Part shown: piece by piece, positions 1 through 6,407 of the stretch
Position numbering within the stretch: position 1 is the stretch's first letter
How the letters are laid out: every line of letters begins with the position of its first letter
DNA from: Oscillospiraceae bacterium
GTDB lineage: Bacteria; Bacillota; Clostridia; Saccharofermentanales; Saccharofermentanaceae
Assembly: GCA_902782985.1 (NCBI GenBank)
Contig: CACZPC010000308.1
Coordinates: 1 to 6,443, forward strand
Reading direction: 5' to 3'
Length of the DNA: 6,443 nucleotides
The notes under the pieces: model-generated
The model's input: the letters and a program-made list of their open reading frames with translations, nothing else
What the model was told of the DNA's origin: nothing
Databases searched by the model: none
Made by a program: the position numbers and the translations under genes

Positions 1-288
1 GCTATCGTCAGAGCGCTCTGCATGTCACCTGATGTTCTCCTGTTTGACGAACCTACATCAGCTCTCGATCCCGAGATGGTCGGAGAGGTACTCGATGTTA
101 TGAAGGATCTTGCCAAGGAAGGCATGACAATGGCAGTCGTTACCCACGAGATGGGTTTTGCACGCGAAGTTGCATCTCGCGTAATCTTTATGGAAAGTGG
201 TAAAATAGTAGTTGAAGGAACGCCGGACGAGATCTTCAACGATCCGGATAACGAACGTCTTAAGACATTTCTTGCCAAGGTGCTCTGA
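1..288 (+). CDS. glnQ: Polar amino acid ABC transporter ATP-binding protein, GlnQ family (3' part only)
   Basis: The window opens inside this gene in frame 1, so only the last 95 residues are present. They show the second half of a nucleotide-binding domain. AIVRAL directly follows where the LSGGQ signature and QQR should lie, just outside the window. Next come Walker B LLFDEP (residues 13-18 of the fragment) with catalytic E17, the D-loop SALD (20-23), and the switch histidine H49 in VVTHEM. The wording [20 protein letters not shown] and the ending EGTPDEIF...FLAKVL are characteristic of the polar amino acid uptake ATPases (GlnQ, ArtP and TcyC type). The protein would sit on the cytoplasmic face and power import by a permease and solute-binding protein, presumably encoded upstream. 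The exact amino acid cannot be read from this part, so the symbol is family-level. The C-terminus looks complete and ends in TGA. Confidence 0.93.
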   Translation, partial: AIVRALCMSPDVLLFDEPTSALDPEMVGEVLDVMKDLAKEGMTMAVVTHEMGFAREVASRVIFMESGKIVVEGTPDEIFNDPDNERLKTFLAKVL

Positions 289-295
289 TATTTTG

Positions 296-1291
296 ATGAA
301 AGAATCCGTTGGAAAACTCCGCAGCCTCCTCTCGGTACTTGGCAGCGGGAACAGAGTCATTATCCAGACTCACAATTTTCCGGATCCCGATGCGATCGGT
401 ACCGCATTCGGTCTTCAGTACCTGCTTGGTATTTACGGTATAGATGCCACCTGCGTTTACTGCGGCAGGATAGATAAGCTCAGCACCAAGTTGATGGTAG
501 ACGAGCTCGGGATCAAGATATTTAATGCCGACAGATTCAAGACTACTGATGATGATCTCGTGATTACCGTCGACGGTCAAAGATCAAATGCAAATTTTAC
601 CGATATACCCGGAAATGAAGTCGCCTGCATCGATCATCACCCCTGGAGCACGGATTATGAATACCGTTTTGTCGACCACAGGATGTACGGAGCCTGTGCG
701 ACCATAATCGTTGATTATTTCTTCGATAATGATATTGAGGTCCCAACTAATGTCGCCACGGCTCTTCTCTACGCCATCAAAGTGGATACGAATAATTTCT
801 GCCGTCGTGTTACCGAAGAAGATATCACGGCCTATCAAAGGCTCAATTCTATCTCCGATAACAAATTAATGACAAGGCTCGGCAGCAACGAGCTCGAGCT
901 TACCGATCTTCGTGCATACGGAGCCGCCATACAGAATATCGTCGTATATGATGTCATCGGATTCGTACATATTCCGTTTGATTGTCCCGATGGTCTGGTT
1001 GCCATGGTATCGGATTTCATCCTTTCGCTCGACAGCGTAGAGCTGGCAATAGTCTATGCCGACCGCGACGGAGGTTATAAATTCTCCGTAAGATCCGAAA
1101 TAGATGATATCTCGGCGGGTAGACTCACCAAAAAAGCTCTTGAAGGGATCGGGGACGGCGGCGGTCATGCTGAGATGGCCGGCGGTATGATCTCTCCGCT
1201 CAGCAGAGCAGAGCTGGGTCATAATGCCGACGCGCCTATAAGAGAAAGATTTCTCAATGCCTATAAATCGATAATATCCGGGGACAACTGA
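296..1291 (+). CDS. DHH/DHHA1 family phosphoesterase (NrnA-like)
   Basis: A 331-residue protein with the full DHH set of metal-binding motifs: HNFPDPDAIG (residues 26-35), VDG (D93), IDHH (112-115) and VDTN (D164). A C-terminal DHHA1 domain carries GDGGGHAEMAGG (286-297), the substrate-binding GGGH motif. Length and layout fit the NrnA/pAp-phosphatase branch. Those enzymes are cytoplasmic, Mn-dependent, and degrade nano-oligoribonucleotides, pAp or linear pApA from c-di-AMP turnover. Which substrate applies here cannot be told from sequence. The ATG at 296 lies 7 bases after the glnQ stop. The only Shine-Dalgarno-like stretch is AAGGTG at 277-282 inside glnQ, 13 bases away, so an adjacent TTG at 293 (10 bases away) is a possible alternative start. 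An in-frame ATG at 212 would overlap glnQ by 77 bases and adds residues unlike the family, so it was not used. Probably co-transcribed with glnQ, although the functions are not obviously linked. Confidence 0.9.
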   Translation: MKESVGKLRSLLSVLGSGNRVIIQTHNFPDPDAIGTAFGLQYLLGIYGIDATCVYCGRIDKLSTKLMVDELGIKIFNADRFKTTDDDLVITVDGQRSNANFTDIPGNEVACIDHHPWSTDYEYRFVDHRMYGACATIIVDYFFDNDIEVPTNVATALLYAIKVDTNNFCRRVTEEDITAYQRLNSISDNKLMTRLGSNELELTDLRAYGAAIQNIVVYDVIGFVHIPFDCPDGLVAMVSDFILSLDSVELAIVYADRDGGYKFSVRSEIDDISAGRLTKKALEGIGDGGGHAEMAGGMISPLSRAELGHNADAPIRERFLNAYKSIISGDN

Positions 1292-1309
1292 TCTTCGGAT
1301 CGTTATCCG
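1292..1309. other. Convergent intergenic gap with a small hairpin
   Basis: Only 18 bases separate the stop codons of the two converging transcription units. They contain a perfect but short inverted repeat, CGGAT (1296-1300) and ATCCG (1305-1309), with loop CGTT. No T-run follows on either strand. This is therefore at best a weak bidirectional terminator, and read-through into the opposing gene is plausible. Confidence 0.3.
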
Positions 1310-4273
1310 TTACTGATTTCCTCCGAACTCTATTACACTGAACTCACCCGCCTGAAGCGTATGTCTTACATCATTTCGCGACAGTCTCCTGGTCGTAAGC
1401 AGATTGCCTTCTGCCGAATATCTTCTTACTACAGCATTATCAAGAGTCATATCAACACCTTCGATAAGATACTGTTGCTGCGTATCGGAAGTATTTGAAA
1501 CTATCAGATAGACCTTATCTCCGTCGGACAGTAGCATTACCGAACACTCCGAACTGAACTCGGATGCCGTGACAAGTGCTTCTGAATCCATAGGATCGGA
1601 GAGCTCGTAATAAAGAGAATCCGAATGCCTGAGGAATCTTATCTGCGGGACGGTATTCAATATCGTTATCTGCGAGTCGCTGCTGAAAACATCCGAACTC
1701 TCCGTATCCACGGGCCTTGGAGAGACATCTATATCTATCATGACCATCCTGACCGAATCATTCGAAAGAGCAGATACGATCTCACCTGCAGTCAGTTCTC
1801 CCGCCCCGGCGATTATATCGAGAGATCTTATGAATTCACCGGAATCCGAACTTCTGGAGGGGAATCTCGGAGCATCATAATTAAGATCTTCAAAAGACTG
1901 ACCTATAATATCATTTCGACCGGATACGGAGCTTAAGAGATTAATGCTCATATCCATTGTATGATAATCAGCAGCCGACAATACCGTACCGCCCTCGTAG
2001 GTCATTCCGTCGAGGAATACAAGCTTATCCTTGACTTCAGCGTAATATCTGGACTGCGTGATCAGTCCCATAACATAAGATACATAAGAACCTCTCTGCA
2101 TATCACTTTCGAAAGCTCCGTCCGTATCCGTTATCTCGATATAGATAGTATCAAACTGTCTGCTCCACGGAAGAGCCGTACCGTTGTCGATCCTGAGTCT
2201 TCCATAATCAGACTTGACCGAGCCGCACATATAGTCGAGCCAGGAATCAAGAGAAGCCTGATCGGCATATGAACCGATGACAAACCAGGGACGTGAATCG
2301 GCATTCTTAGCCAGCTGCATAGAGCATTCAAGCGAATCGCAACCGGTACCGTAGAACAGCTCATCCGAAAAATCATTCGAACACATAACGATATTCGAAA
2401 GTCTCATCGCAGACGGATTGCTGCCTACAACGGCTGAATTAAACTCCTCCGGTACCGACTCTTTCTCATATCTGTCTTCTCCGAGGTATATATCATCTAC
2501 ATATACGATGCCCTCTCCCTCAAATGATATATTGAGTCTTAAAGTCTCATCCGAGAGCATATTACCGGTCACGGCAAATACCGTCGTGTATTCTATCATC
2601 TTGTTTCCGACATCATCGGCATCTATACCGACTTCTCCAAAAGTATCACCGGAGATCCATATCTTTACATTTCTGATCTTACCGTCACTCTTGAGCGAAG
2701 CACTGAGACAATAGAAAGTATTTTCCGAGAAATTGTCAGATGCGGAACCATAGAGTCTCTGCGATATCGCGTGAACATTATCTCCTGTTCCGATCATCCT
2801 GCCGCAGGAATTCGGGACTGCATCGGAAAGGCCGGAATTGTAATATGTAAGAGACGTTCCGTCTCCGATCGTTTCCCAGTATTCATCTGATACGGAAGAA
2901 TCGCCTATTATGCACAGATCGCCTGCAAGCACGGCTTCTTCAGGGATCTGCGAGTTCACTCTGATACCCGACAGCACAGTAACAAGATAAAGATTATTAC
3001 CGCTCACGGTGATCATCCTGTCTCCTGCGCCTTTTATAACATTATCCACGGAGCCGGCATTTGAAGTAAGATCCGATACTCTTCCGTCTTCCGATGATAT
3101 AAGGCAAGCCTTCTTATCGGATGTAACTACAATGACATTTCCCTCATTGGATACTGCAATATGTTCGGAATCAACAGACGCTATAACGAATTCTTCCGTA
3201 ATATATTCCTGATCATCCCTTCTTACGGTTATCATCTTCCCCGAGTCAGTAAGGATACACATCTTACCGCTGCAGCAGTCATGATCGATAACAGTCTGTC
3301 CTTCCAGAACATCTCCTGTATCGACATAAGAATAGATATACCCGTTGGATGAAACATAAAGATCACCTTCAGAGGTGATCATATAGACGTCAGTCCCGTC
3401 GGAATCCATAATAAGTCCCGTCGTATCAAAAGTAAGTGTAAGCTTTCGTCCTACTCCCTGAGAGTAGACCATGACAGATCCGTCTGAATAAGCAACAACA
3501 GGAGACGAACCTGCACATACGATATTCAATGGCTCTAATGCAGAATTCTCATCCCCGCGCCCCGAGGCATAAAGATCAAAATTTCGTCCGTCATTTGATA
3601 CGTAGATATCCCCGTTATCCGCCAAAGCATATATAAGCATATCCGAGGAACATATATCCTTAAAAGTGACATCTTCTTCGTCAAACACCTTGGTCAACTG
3701 CACCGATGTAATATCAAGTATAAGGTTGCCCTCCGATGTCAGAGCATCCACCGTACTGTCCAGTGCCACTGTCTTGACTATATCTTCTCCGATACGATAT
3801 CCCTCGGTATCTTCGATCTCCGTCATAAGACCGAATCTGGCCTCATCTACATCATTTACGAGACCGGAATATCTGGCACTCATAACGCCGTCACTGTCAA
3901 GGGACAATACCCTTATCTCACTTCCGATCCTTATATTCGCATCTGCAACTCCCTCATCGGGATCAAAGTACAGATAATCTTCGGAAGCATCGACTATCGT
4001 CATTGATCTGAATGAATCACTTTGCTCAAAATCCGAATTTCTTACTCGATTTCCGCAGGGTATCTGCTCGAGATTGATCCCGACACCGTCCAGGTCACGA
4101 CCGTTATAAGATGAAGACAGCTTTATCCTTACAAGTTCGGATCTGCTGCTGAATATTCCCAGTCCTGCAAGCACAAGTAAAGATACGGCAAACATGCTCG
4201 TAACTACGACCATGCTCCTCACTATTCTTCTCTTATGGACATTGCCGAACCTGAATCTTTCAAGTCTGTTCAT
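1310..4273 (-). CDS. Large membrane-anchored extracytoplasmic protein, GH51-like architecture with propeller-like insert, probably non-catalytic
   Basis: A 987-residue protein. A basic N-terminus (KRR at 14-16) precedes one hydrophobic segment (about 19-41) with no clear signal-peptidase site, so it is probably anchored with the rest outside the membrane. Residues 62-83 (DGVGINLEQIP...VRNSDFE) recall the start of GH51 arabinofuranosidases. Residues 213-436 hold about six propeller-like repeats centred on S/T-D/E-x-G-x-hydrophobic. Residues 454-599 look like a CBM4/9 jelly roll (FYCLSASLKSDG at 520-531, ending VYVDDIYLG at 590-598). Residues 620-800 resemble a shortened GH51 barrel: SLECSMQLAKNADSRPWFV (647-665), SWLDYMCG, RLRIDNGTALPW (692-703). 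Residues 885-984 look like the usual C-terminal beta-sandwich ending FSVIEF. The expected acid/base motif EIGNE reads EITDT (713-717), and the expected DEW nucleophile region reads LDGM (754-757), so catalysis is doubtful. There are fifteen cysteines and no LPXTG. The start overlaps the upstream stop as ATGA, with AAGGGA at 4284-4289 ten bases upstream. The gene is certain; the domain reading is by eye and the function unknown. Confidence 0.8.
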   Translation of the reverse strand: MNRLERFRFGNVHKRRIVRSMVVVTSMFAVSLLVLAGLGIFSSRSELVRIKLSSSYNGRDLDGVGINLEQIPCGNRVRNSDFEQSDSFRSMTIVDASEDYLYFDPDEGVADANIRIGSEIRVLSLDSDGVMSARYSGLVNDVDEARFGLMTEIEDTEGYRIGEDIVKTVALDSTVDALTSEGNLILDITSVQLTKVFDEEDVTFKDICSSDMLIYALADNGDIYVSNDGRNFDLYASGRGDENSALEPLNIVCAGSSPVVAYSDGSVMVYSQGVGRKLTLTFDTTGLIMDSDGTDVYMITSEGDLYVSSNGYIYSYVDTGDVLEGQTVIDHDCCSGKMCILTDSGKMITVRRDDQEYITEEFVIASVDSEHIAVSNEGNVIVVTSDKKACLISSEDGRVSDLTSNAGSVDNVIKGAGDRMITVSGNNLYLVTVLSGIRVNSQIPEEAVLAGDLCIIGDSSVSDEYWETIGDGTSLTYYNSGLSDAVPNSCGRMIGTGDNVHAISQRLYGSASDNFSENTFYCLSASLKSDGKIRNVKIWISGDTFGEVGIDADDVGNKMIEYTTVFAVTGNMLSDETLRLNISFEGEGIVYVDDIYLGEDRYEKESVPEEFNSAVVGSNPSAMRLSNIVMCSNDFSDELFYGTGCDSLECSMQLAKNADSRPWFVIGSYADQASLDSWLDYMCGSVKSDYGRLRIDNGTALPWSRQFDTIYIEITDTDGAFESDMQRGSYVSYVMGLITQSRYYAEVKDKLVFLDGMTYEGGTVLSAADYHTMDMSINLLSSVSGRNDIIGQSFEDLNYDAPRFPSRSSDSGEFIRSLDIIAGAGELTAGEIVSALSNDSVRMVMIDIDVSPRPVDTESSDVFSSDSQITILNTVPQIRFLRHSDSLYYELSDPMDSEALVTASEFSSECSVMLLSDGDKVYLIVSNTSDTQQQYLIEGVDMTLDNAVVRRYSAEGNLLTTRRLSRNDVRHTLQAGEFSVIEFGGNQ

Positions 4274-5235
4274 ACATACTTTATCCCTTGAGACTCAGGC
4301 TCACCGGCCATCTCATTGTCTTTATCCTGCTCTTCGGAAGAAGGTGTCTCAGCATGCTTATTTTTGTATAACATCCTCAGAAAAATAAAAGATGCGATCG
4401 CAGGAGGAATACATGCCAATTCCGCAAGGAAAGACAAGGAGGAGACCACACCGGCAACACCCTCCATATCACCGAAAAGCCCGCTGCTTAAGAATGTCGC
4501 AAGTGCCGATCCCATCAGATTAAACAGGGAATGAAGAAGTATCGTCGCCTTGATACTCTCGGTGTAGTAATATACCCATCCGATAACTATACCTGCCAGC
4601 AGAGCATATCCTATATGGATGGATATACCATGAAGGATTCCGAAGATGCAAGCCGACAGTACGATCGCCACTCCCGGTCTGAACTTCTTAAGGAGAGAGC
4701 CCAGTATCGCGCCCCTGAAAGTAAGCTCTTCGGCAATAGGAACCAGAAATGCAACCCCGATAAATTCAAGAATATGATCCCAACCGGGAATAACATCCGC
4801 TTCGTATTCCGCATAGCGGTCAACAGATTCGGAATATTTATCAAGCTCATTCCCCATAACATCGGGAATAAGTTCAGCTATCGCGCTTGCGGAAATAAGA
4901 TAGATATTTACCAGTCCCATCAGACCGAATGCCACTATGACGGTGAATCCGATCTGGGCCCAATCAAGCTTACCGACCTTAAGGAACTTCTCTCTTTTGT
5001 CAGATAAGATCATGGATAAGATCATGATCAAGCCCCACATCACGATGATCGTAATTATCGAATACGCTACAGTCGTAAGTCCGTCATACAGATTGGTATT
5101 AAAGCCTAATATCTCTAGCCCGATTATAACAAAATACTGGCATAATACCATCAAAAATGTTGCAATAAAAGCAAGACCGACTGCGCCGATCTTGCCGCCT
5201 ATATTCTTAATAAGATTCTGCGAGTTCTCACTCAT
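4270..5235 (-). CDS. CPBP family intramembrane glutamic endopeptidase (Abi/CAAX-protease-like)
   Basis: A 321-residue polytopic membrane protein with about eight hydrophobic segments (roughly 17-40, 53-78, 95-118, 155-168, 185-203, 205-225, 228-248 and 260-288). It carries the three CPBP signatures: EELTFRG (E169, E170, R174), FGILH (F198, H202) and HSLFN (H235, N239). These are the residues expected to form the active site within the membrane. Family members include eukaryotic Rce1 and bacterial proteins linked to bacteriocin maturation or self-immunity, or to processing of envelope proteins; the substrate here is unknown. An acidic loop (about 124-150) and a charged C-terminal tail (291-321) are not part of the core fold. 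The stop overlaps the start of the large exported protein as ATGA. The upstream DUF1292-like gene ends 9 bases before this ATG. AGG or GGA triplets upstream give only a modest ribosome binding site. Confidence 0.9.
   Translation of the reverse strand: MSENSQNLIKNIGGKIGAVGLAFIATFLMVLCQYFVIIGLEILGFNTNLYDGLTTVAYSIITIIVMWGLIMILSMILSDKREKFLKVGKLDWAQIGFTVIVAFGLMGLVNIYLISASAIAELIPDVMGNELDKYSESVDRYAEYEADVIPGWDHILEFIGVAFLVPIAEELTFRGAILGSLLKKFRPGVAIVLSACIFGILHGISIHIGYALLAGIVIGWVYYYTESIKATILLHSLFNLMGSALATFLSSGLFGDMEGVAGVVSSLSFLAELACIPPAIASFIFLRMLYKNKHAETPSSEEQDKDNEMAGEPESQGIKYV
5003..5026. repeat. Perfect 12-base tandem duplication inside the CPBP gene
   Basis: GATAAGATCATG occurs twice back to back (5003-5014 and 5015-5026). 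It is in frame and gives the doubled peptide MILSMILS at residues 71-78, at the end of a predicted membrane segment. It looks like a recent slippage duplication that lengthens the helix by four residues without breaking the reading frame. Confidence 0.8.
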
Positions 5236-5244
5236 ATCGATCCG

Positions 5245-5637
5245 TTACCTGACTCCGACTCTTGCCTGCTGATCAGGTACGGTAGAACCGTAGTACCTTC
5301 TCATAAATACAGCGAAAGCCACATCAAGCTCATTTTGGTCCTTTATCGAATAGAAGAGCTGATCACCCTTCTTAGTAAACTCCGTTCTCATGATCACAAG
5401 CTCGGGCTTATCATGATTACCGTCATCCGGAGCATAGTTATACATGACGATATATTCCTTCTTTGAATATACGAAGGTATCTACTATCGACAGATAATAC
5501 TCCTTGTTATTGGATACATCACGAATGACTACGAGCTCATCCTCGCTGCCGGATTTCTTCTTGGAAGTAACCGACGAAGCGGAGTACTTATATTTGCTCT
5601 TAAAAGGATTATTAAGCTTCCTCTGATTCGTCTTCAT
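5245..5637 (-). CDS. DUF1292-like protein, diverged paralogue with basic N-terminus
   Basis: A 130-residue protein of unknown function. Residues about 35-115 align by eye along their whole length with the DUF1292 protein encoded just upstream: LVVIRDVSNNKEYYL against IVTLVDEETGEEMEF, VDTFVYSKKEY against VDGFDYKDKSY, and ELVIM against EMVIM. Unlike that neighbour, the first 28 residues are strongly basic (nine Lys/Arg, no acidic residue) and look disordered, and the last 15 or so are also unstructured. The start is taken at the ATG at 5637, which overlaps the upstream gene by 26 bases. No good Shine-Dalgarno precedes it, so re-initiation by ribosomes finishing the upstream gene is likely. Earlier in-frame ATGs (up to 5685) lie deeper inside the upstream gene, and no ATG, GTG or TTG follows before the conserved domain. 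It is probably cytoplasmic. Confidence 0.82.
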   Translation of the reverse strand: MKTNQRKLNNPFKSKYKYSASSVTSKKKSGSEDELVVIRDVSNNKEYYLSIVDTFVYSKKEYIVMYNYAPDDGNHDKPELVIMRTEFTKKGDQLFYSIKDQNELDVAFAVFMRRYYGSTVPDQQARVGVR

Positions 5638-5911
5638 CGTCGAAATACTCGTCGCAGAGCTCATCATAATGATCATAGATCTCATCCTCGAGACCCTCGT
5701 CGATAGAAGCTAAGAGGATCTCTCCCTCTTCACCTTCTACCTCTTCCATTATGACCATCTCAGCCTCATCCTCATTATCAGTTACGGTAACAAGTACTGA
5801 ATAGCTCTTATCCTTATAATCAAAACCGTCAACAAGAGCAAACTCCATCTCTTCGCCTGTCTCTTCGTCAACAAGTGTTACGATATTCATCTCATTCATT
5901 TCTTCATCCAT
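5612..5911 (-). CDS. DUF1292 domain protein (YrzB-like)
   Basis: A 99-residue cytoplasmic protein of the DUF1292 family. The core reads NIVTLVDEETGEEMEFALVD, then a short second hairpin YSVLVTV, EMVIMEEV, and ILLASI followed by a C-terminal helix. It is extremely acidic, with about 41 Asp/Glu, two Lys and no Arg, and an Asp/Glu-rich tail (DDEDESEEA). The function of the family is unknown. Its place directly after ruvX matches Bacillus subtilis yrrK-yrzB and many other Firmicutes. AAGGGAG at 5921-5927 lies 9 bases from the ATG at 5911 but only 3 bases from an upstream in-frame ATG at 5917, so 5911 is preferred; the alternative adds two residues. Its end overlaps the next gene by 26 bases. Confidence 0.88.
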   Translation of the reverse strand: MDEEMNEMNIVTLVDEETGEEMEFALVDGFDYKDKSYSVLVTVTDNEDEAEMVIMEEVEGEEGEILLASIDEGLEDEIYDHYDELCDEYFDDEDESEEA

Positions 5912-5920
5912 GGTCATTAT

Positions 5921-5927
5921 CTCCCTT
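5921..5927 (-). promoter_or_regulatory. Shine-Dalgarno site that decides the DUF1292 start
   Basis: AAGGGAG on the minus strand. The spacing is 9 bases to the ATG at 5911 and only 3 to the ATG at 5917, which favours the inner start. A small AT-only inverted repeat (TTATAT/ATATAA, 5927-5943) touches its upstream edge and could form a weak hairpin next to the site. Confidence 0.6.
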
Positions 5928-5945
5928 TATATAAAAGATATAAGG

Positions 5946-5975
5946 ATTGTATCACATATAGACCCTTATAGTCAT
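5946..5975 (-). promoter_or_regulatory. Candidate sigma-A promoter for the DUF1292-CPBP-exported protein unit
   Basis: On the minus strand, ATGACT (5975-5970; four of six against TTGACA) is followed after 18 bases by TACAAT (5951-5946; five of six against TATAAT). TG one base before it makes an extended -10. The -35 overlaps the ruvX stop codon, and the predicted start of transcription falls just upstream of the DUF1292 ribosome binding site. The match is by eye only, and such matches are common in AT-rich gaps. Confidence 0.35.
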
Positions 5976-6397
5976 CTGTGGCTCTCGAGATATTCCCTTA
6001 CTATGATCTCAGCGGCTACCTGATCGATTATCTTCTTCTGTTTTTTGGAGTTGATATTGGTATCATGGAGCATCCTGGAAGCAATAACAGTAGTATATCT
6101 CTCATCCTTCATCTCAGGAGTGATACCTGTAAGCTCGGTAAGCTTCTGTCCGAATACTATCGCCTTTTTCTCCGTCTCTGATACTGTACCGTCAGTCCTC
6201 GAGGGCTTTCCAAGGACTATAACGGAGACGTTCTTCTCCTTGACTATATTCGCTATACGGTCGAGAGCCCACGCATCGTCCTCTCCGTTCCAGTTAACTG
6301 TCTCGAATCCCGATGCTGTTATCCAAAGTTCGTCAGATAATGCAACACCTATATGCCTCGTACCGAAATCTATTCCCATTACGCGTCCTTTTGACAT
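5972..6397 (-). CDS. ruvX: RuvX/YqgF family nuclease (putative pre-16S rRNA nuclease / Holliday junction resolvase)
   Basis: A 141-residue protein with the family's usual length and RNase H-like fold. Motifs are MGIDFGTRHIGVALSD (residues 7-22, catalytic D10), VIVLGKPSRTDGTVSE (59-74), DERYTT (98-103, E99) and IDQVAAEIIVREYL (124-137, D125). Homologues act in the cytoplasm on structured nucleic acid. The E. coli protein YqgF is credited with 5' maturation of 16S rRNA, and resolvase activity has been reported for others. The second motif has GKP where many members have GLP, a mild change. The start at 6397 is supported by a strong site, GGAGG (6403-6407), 5 bases upstream. A GTG-initiated extension to 6439 would add 14 residues unlike the family. 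It is followed after about 60 bases by the DUF1292 gene, as in other Firmicutes. Confidence 0.94.
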   Translation of the reverse strand: MSKGRVMGIDFGTRHIGVALSDELWITASGFETVNWNGEDDAWALDRIANIVKEKNVSVIVLGKPSRTDGTVSETEKKAIVFGQKLTELTGITPEMKDERYTTVIASRMLHDTNINSKKQKKIIDQVAAEIIVREYLESHR

Positions 6398-6402
6398 AGA
6401 CA

Positions 6403-6407
6403 CCTCC
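6403..6407 (-). promoter_or_regulatory. Strong Shine-Dalgarno site of ruvX
   Basis: GGAGG on the minus strand, 5 bases from the ATG at 6397. It fixes the start at MSKGRVMGID rather than the longer GTG-initiated frame. The remaining 36 bases to the window edge hold no recognisable gene end or promoter. Confidence 0.8.

Noticed and set aside
260..580. Minus-strand 106-residue open frame opposite the phosphoesterase
   Set aside because: It lies opposite the conserved DHH motif I and VDG region, whose reading on the plus strand is unambiguous.
3666..3977. Plus-strand Ser/Thr-rich 103-residue open frame
   Set aside because: It is antisense to the large exported protein. Its Ser-rich composition mirrors the Asp/Ser codons of the real gene, and no family resemblance was seen.
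4531..5007. Plus-strand 158-residue open frame opposite the CPBP gene
   Set aside because: It is antisense to a gene with all three CPBP motifs, shows no recognisable domain, and is best explained as a shadow of that gene.
5612..5637. Programmed frameshift fusing the two DUF1292 proteins
   Set aside because: The frames do overlap, but no slippery heptamer or stimulatory structure is visible, and a proper ATG starts the second frame. Overlapping separate genes are the simpler reading.
5651..5685. Palindrome-like ATCAT/ATGAT stretches as regulatory repeats
   Set aside because: They lie in the codons for the Asp/His/Tyr-rich tail of the DUF1292 protein (YDHYDEL) and are explained by coding content.
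5927..5943. TTATAT/ATATAA inverted repeat as an operator or terminator
   Set aside because: The stem is six A-T pairs only, and no regulator gene is nearby. It is too weak to call beyond a note at the ribosome binding site.
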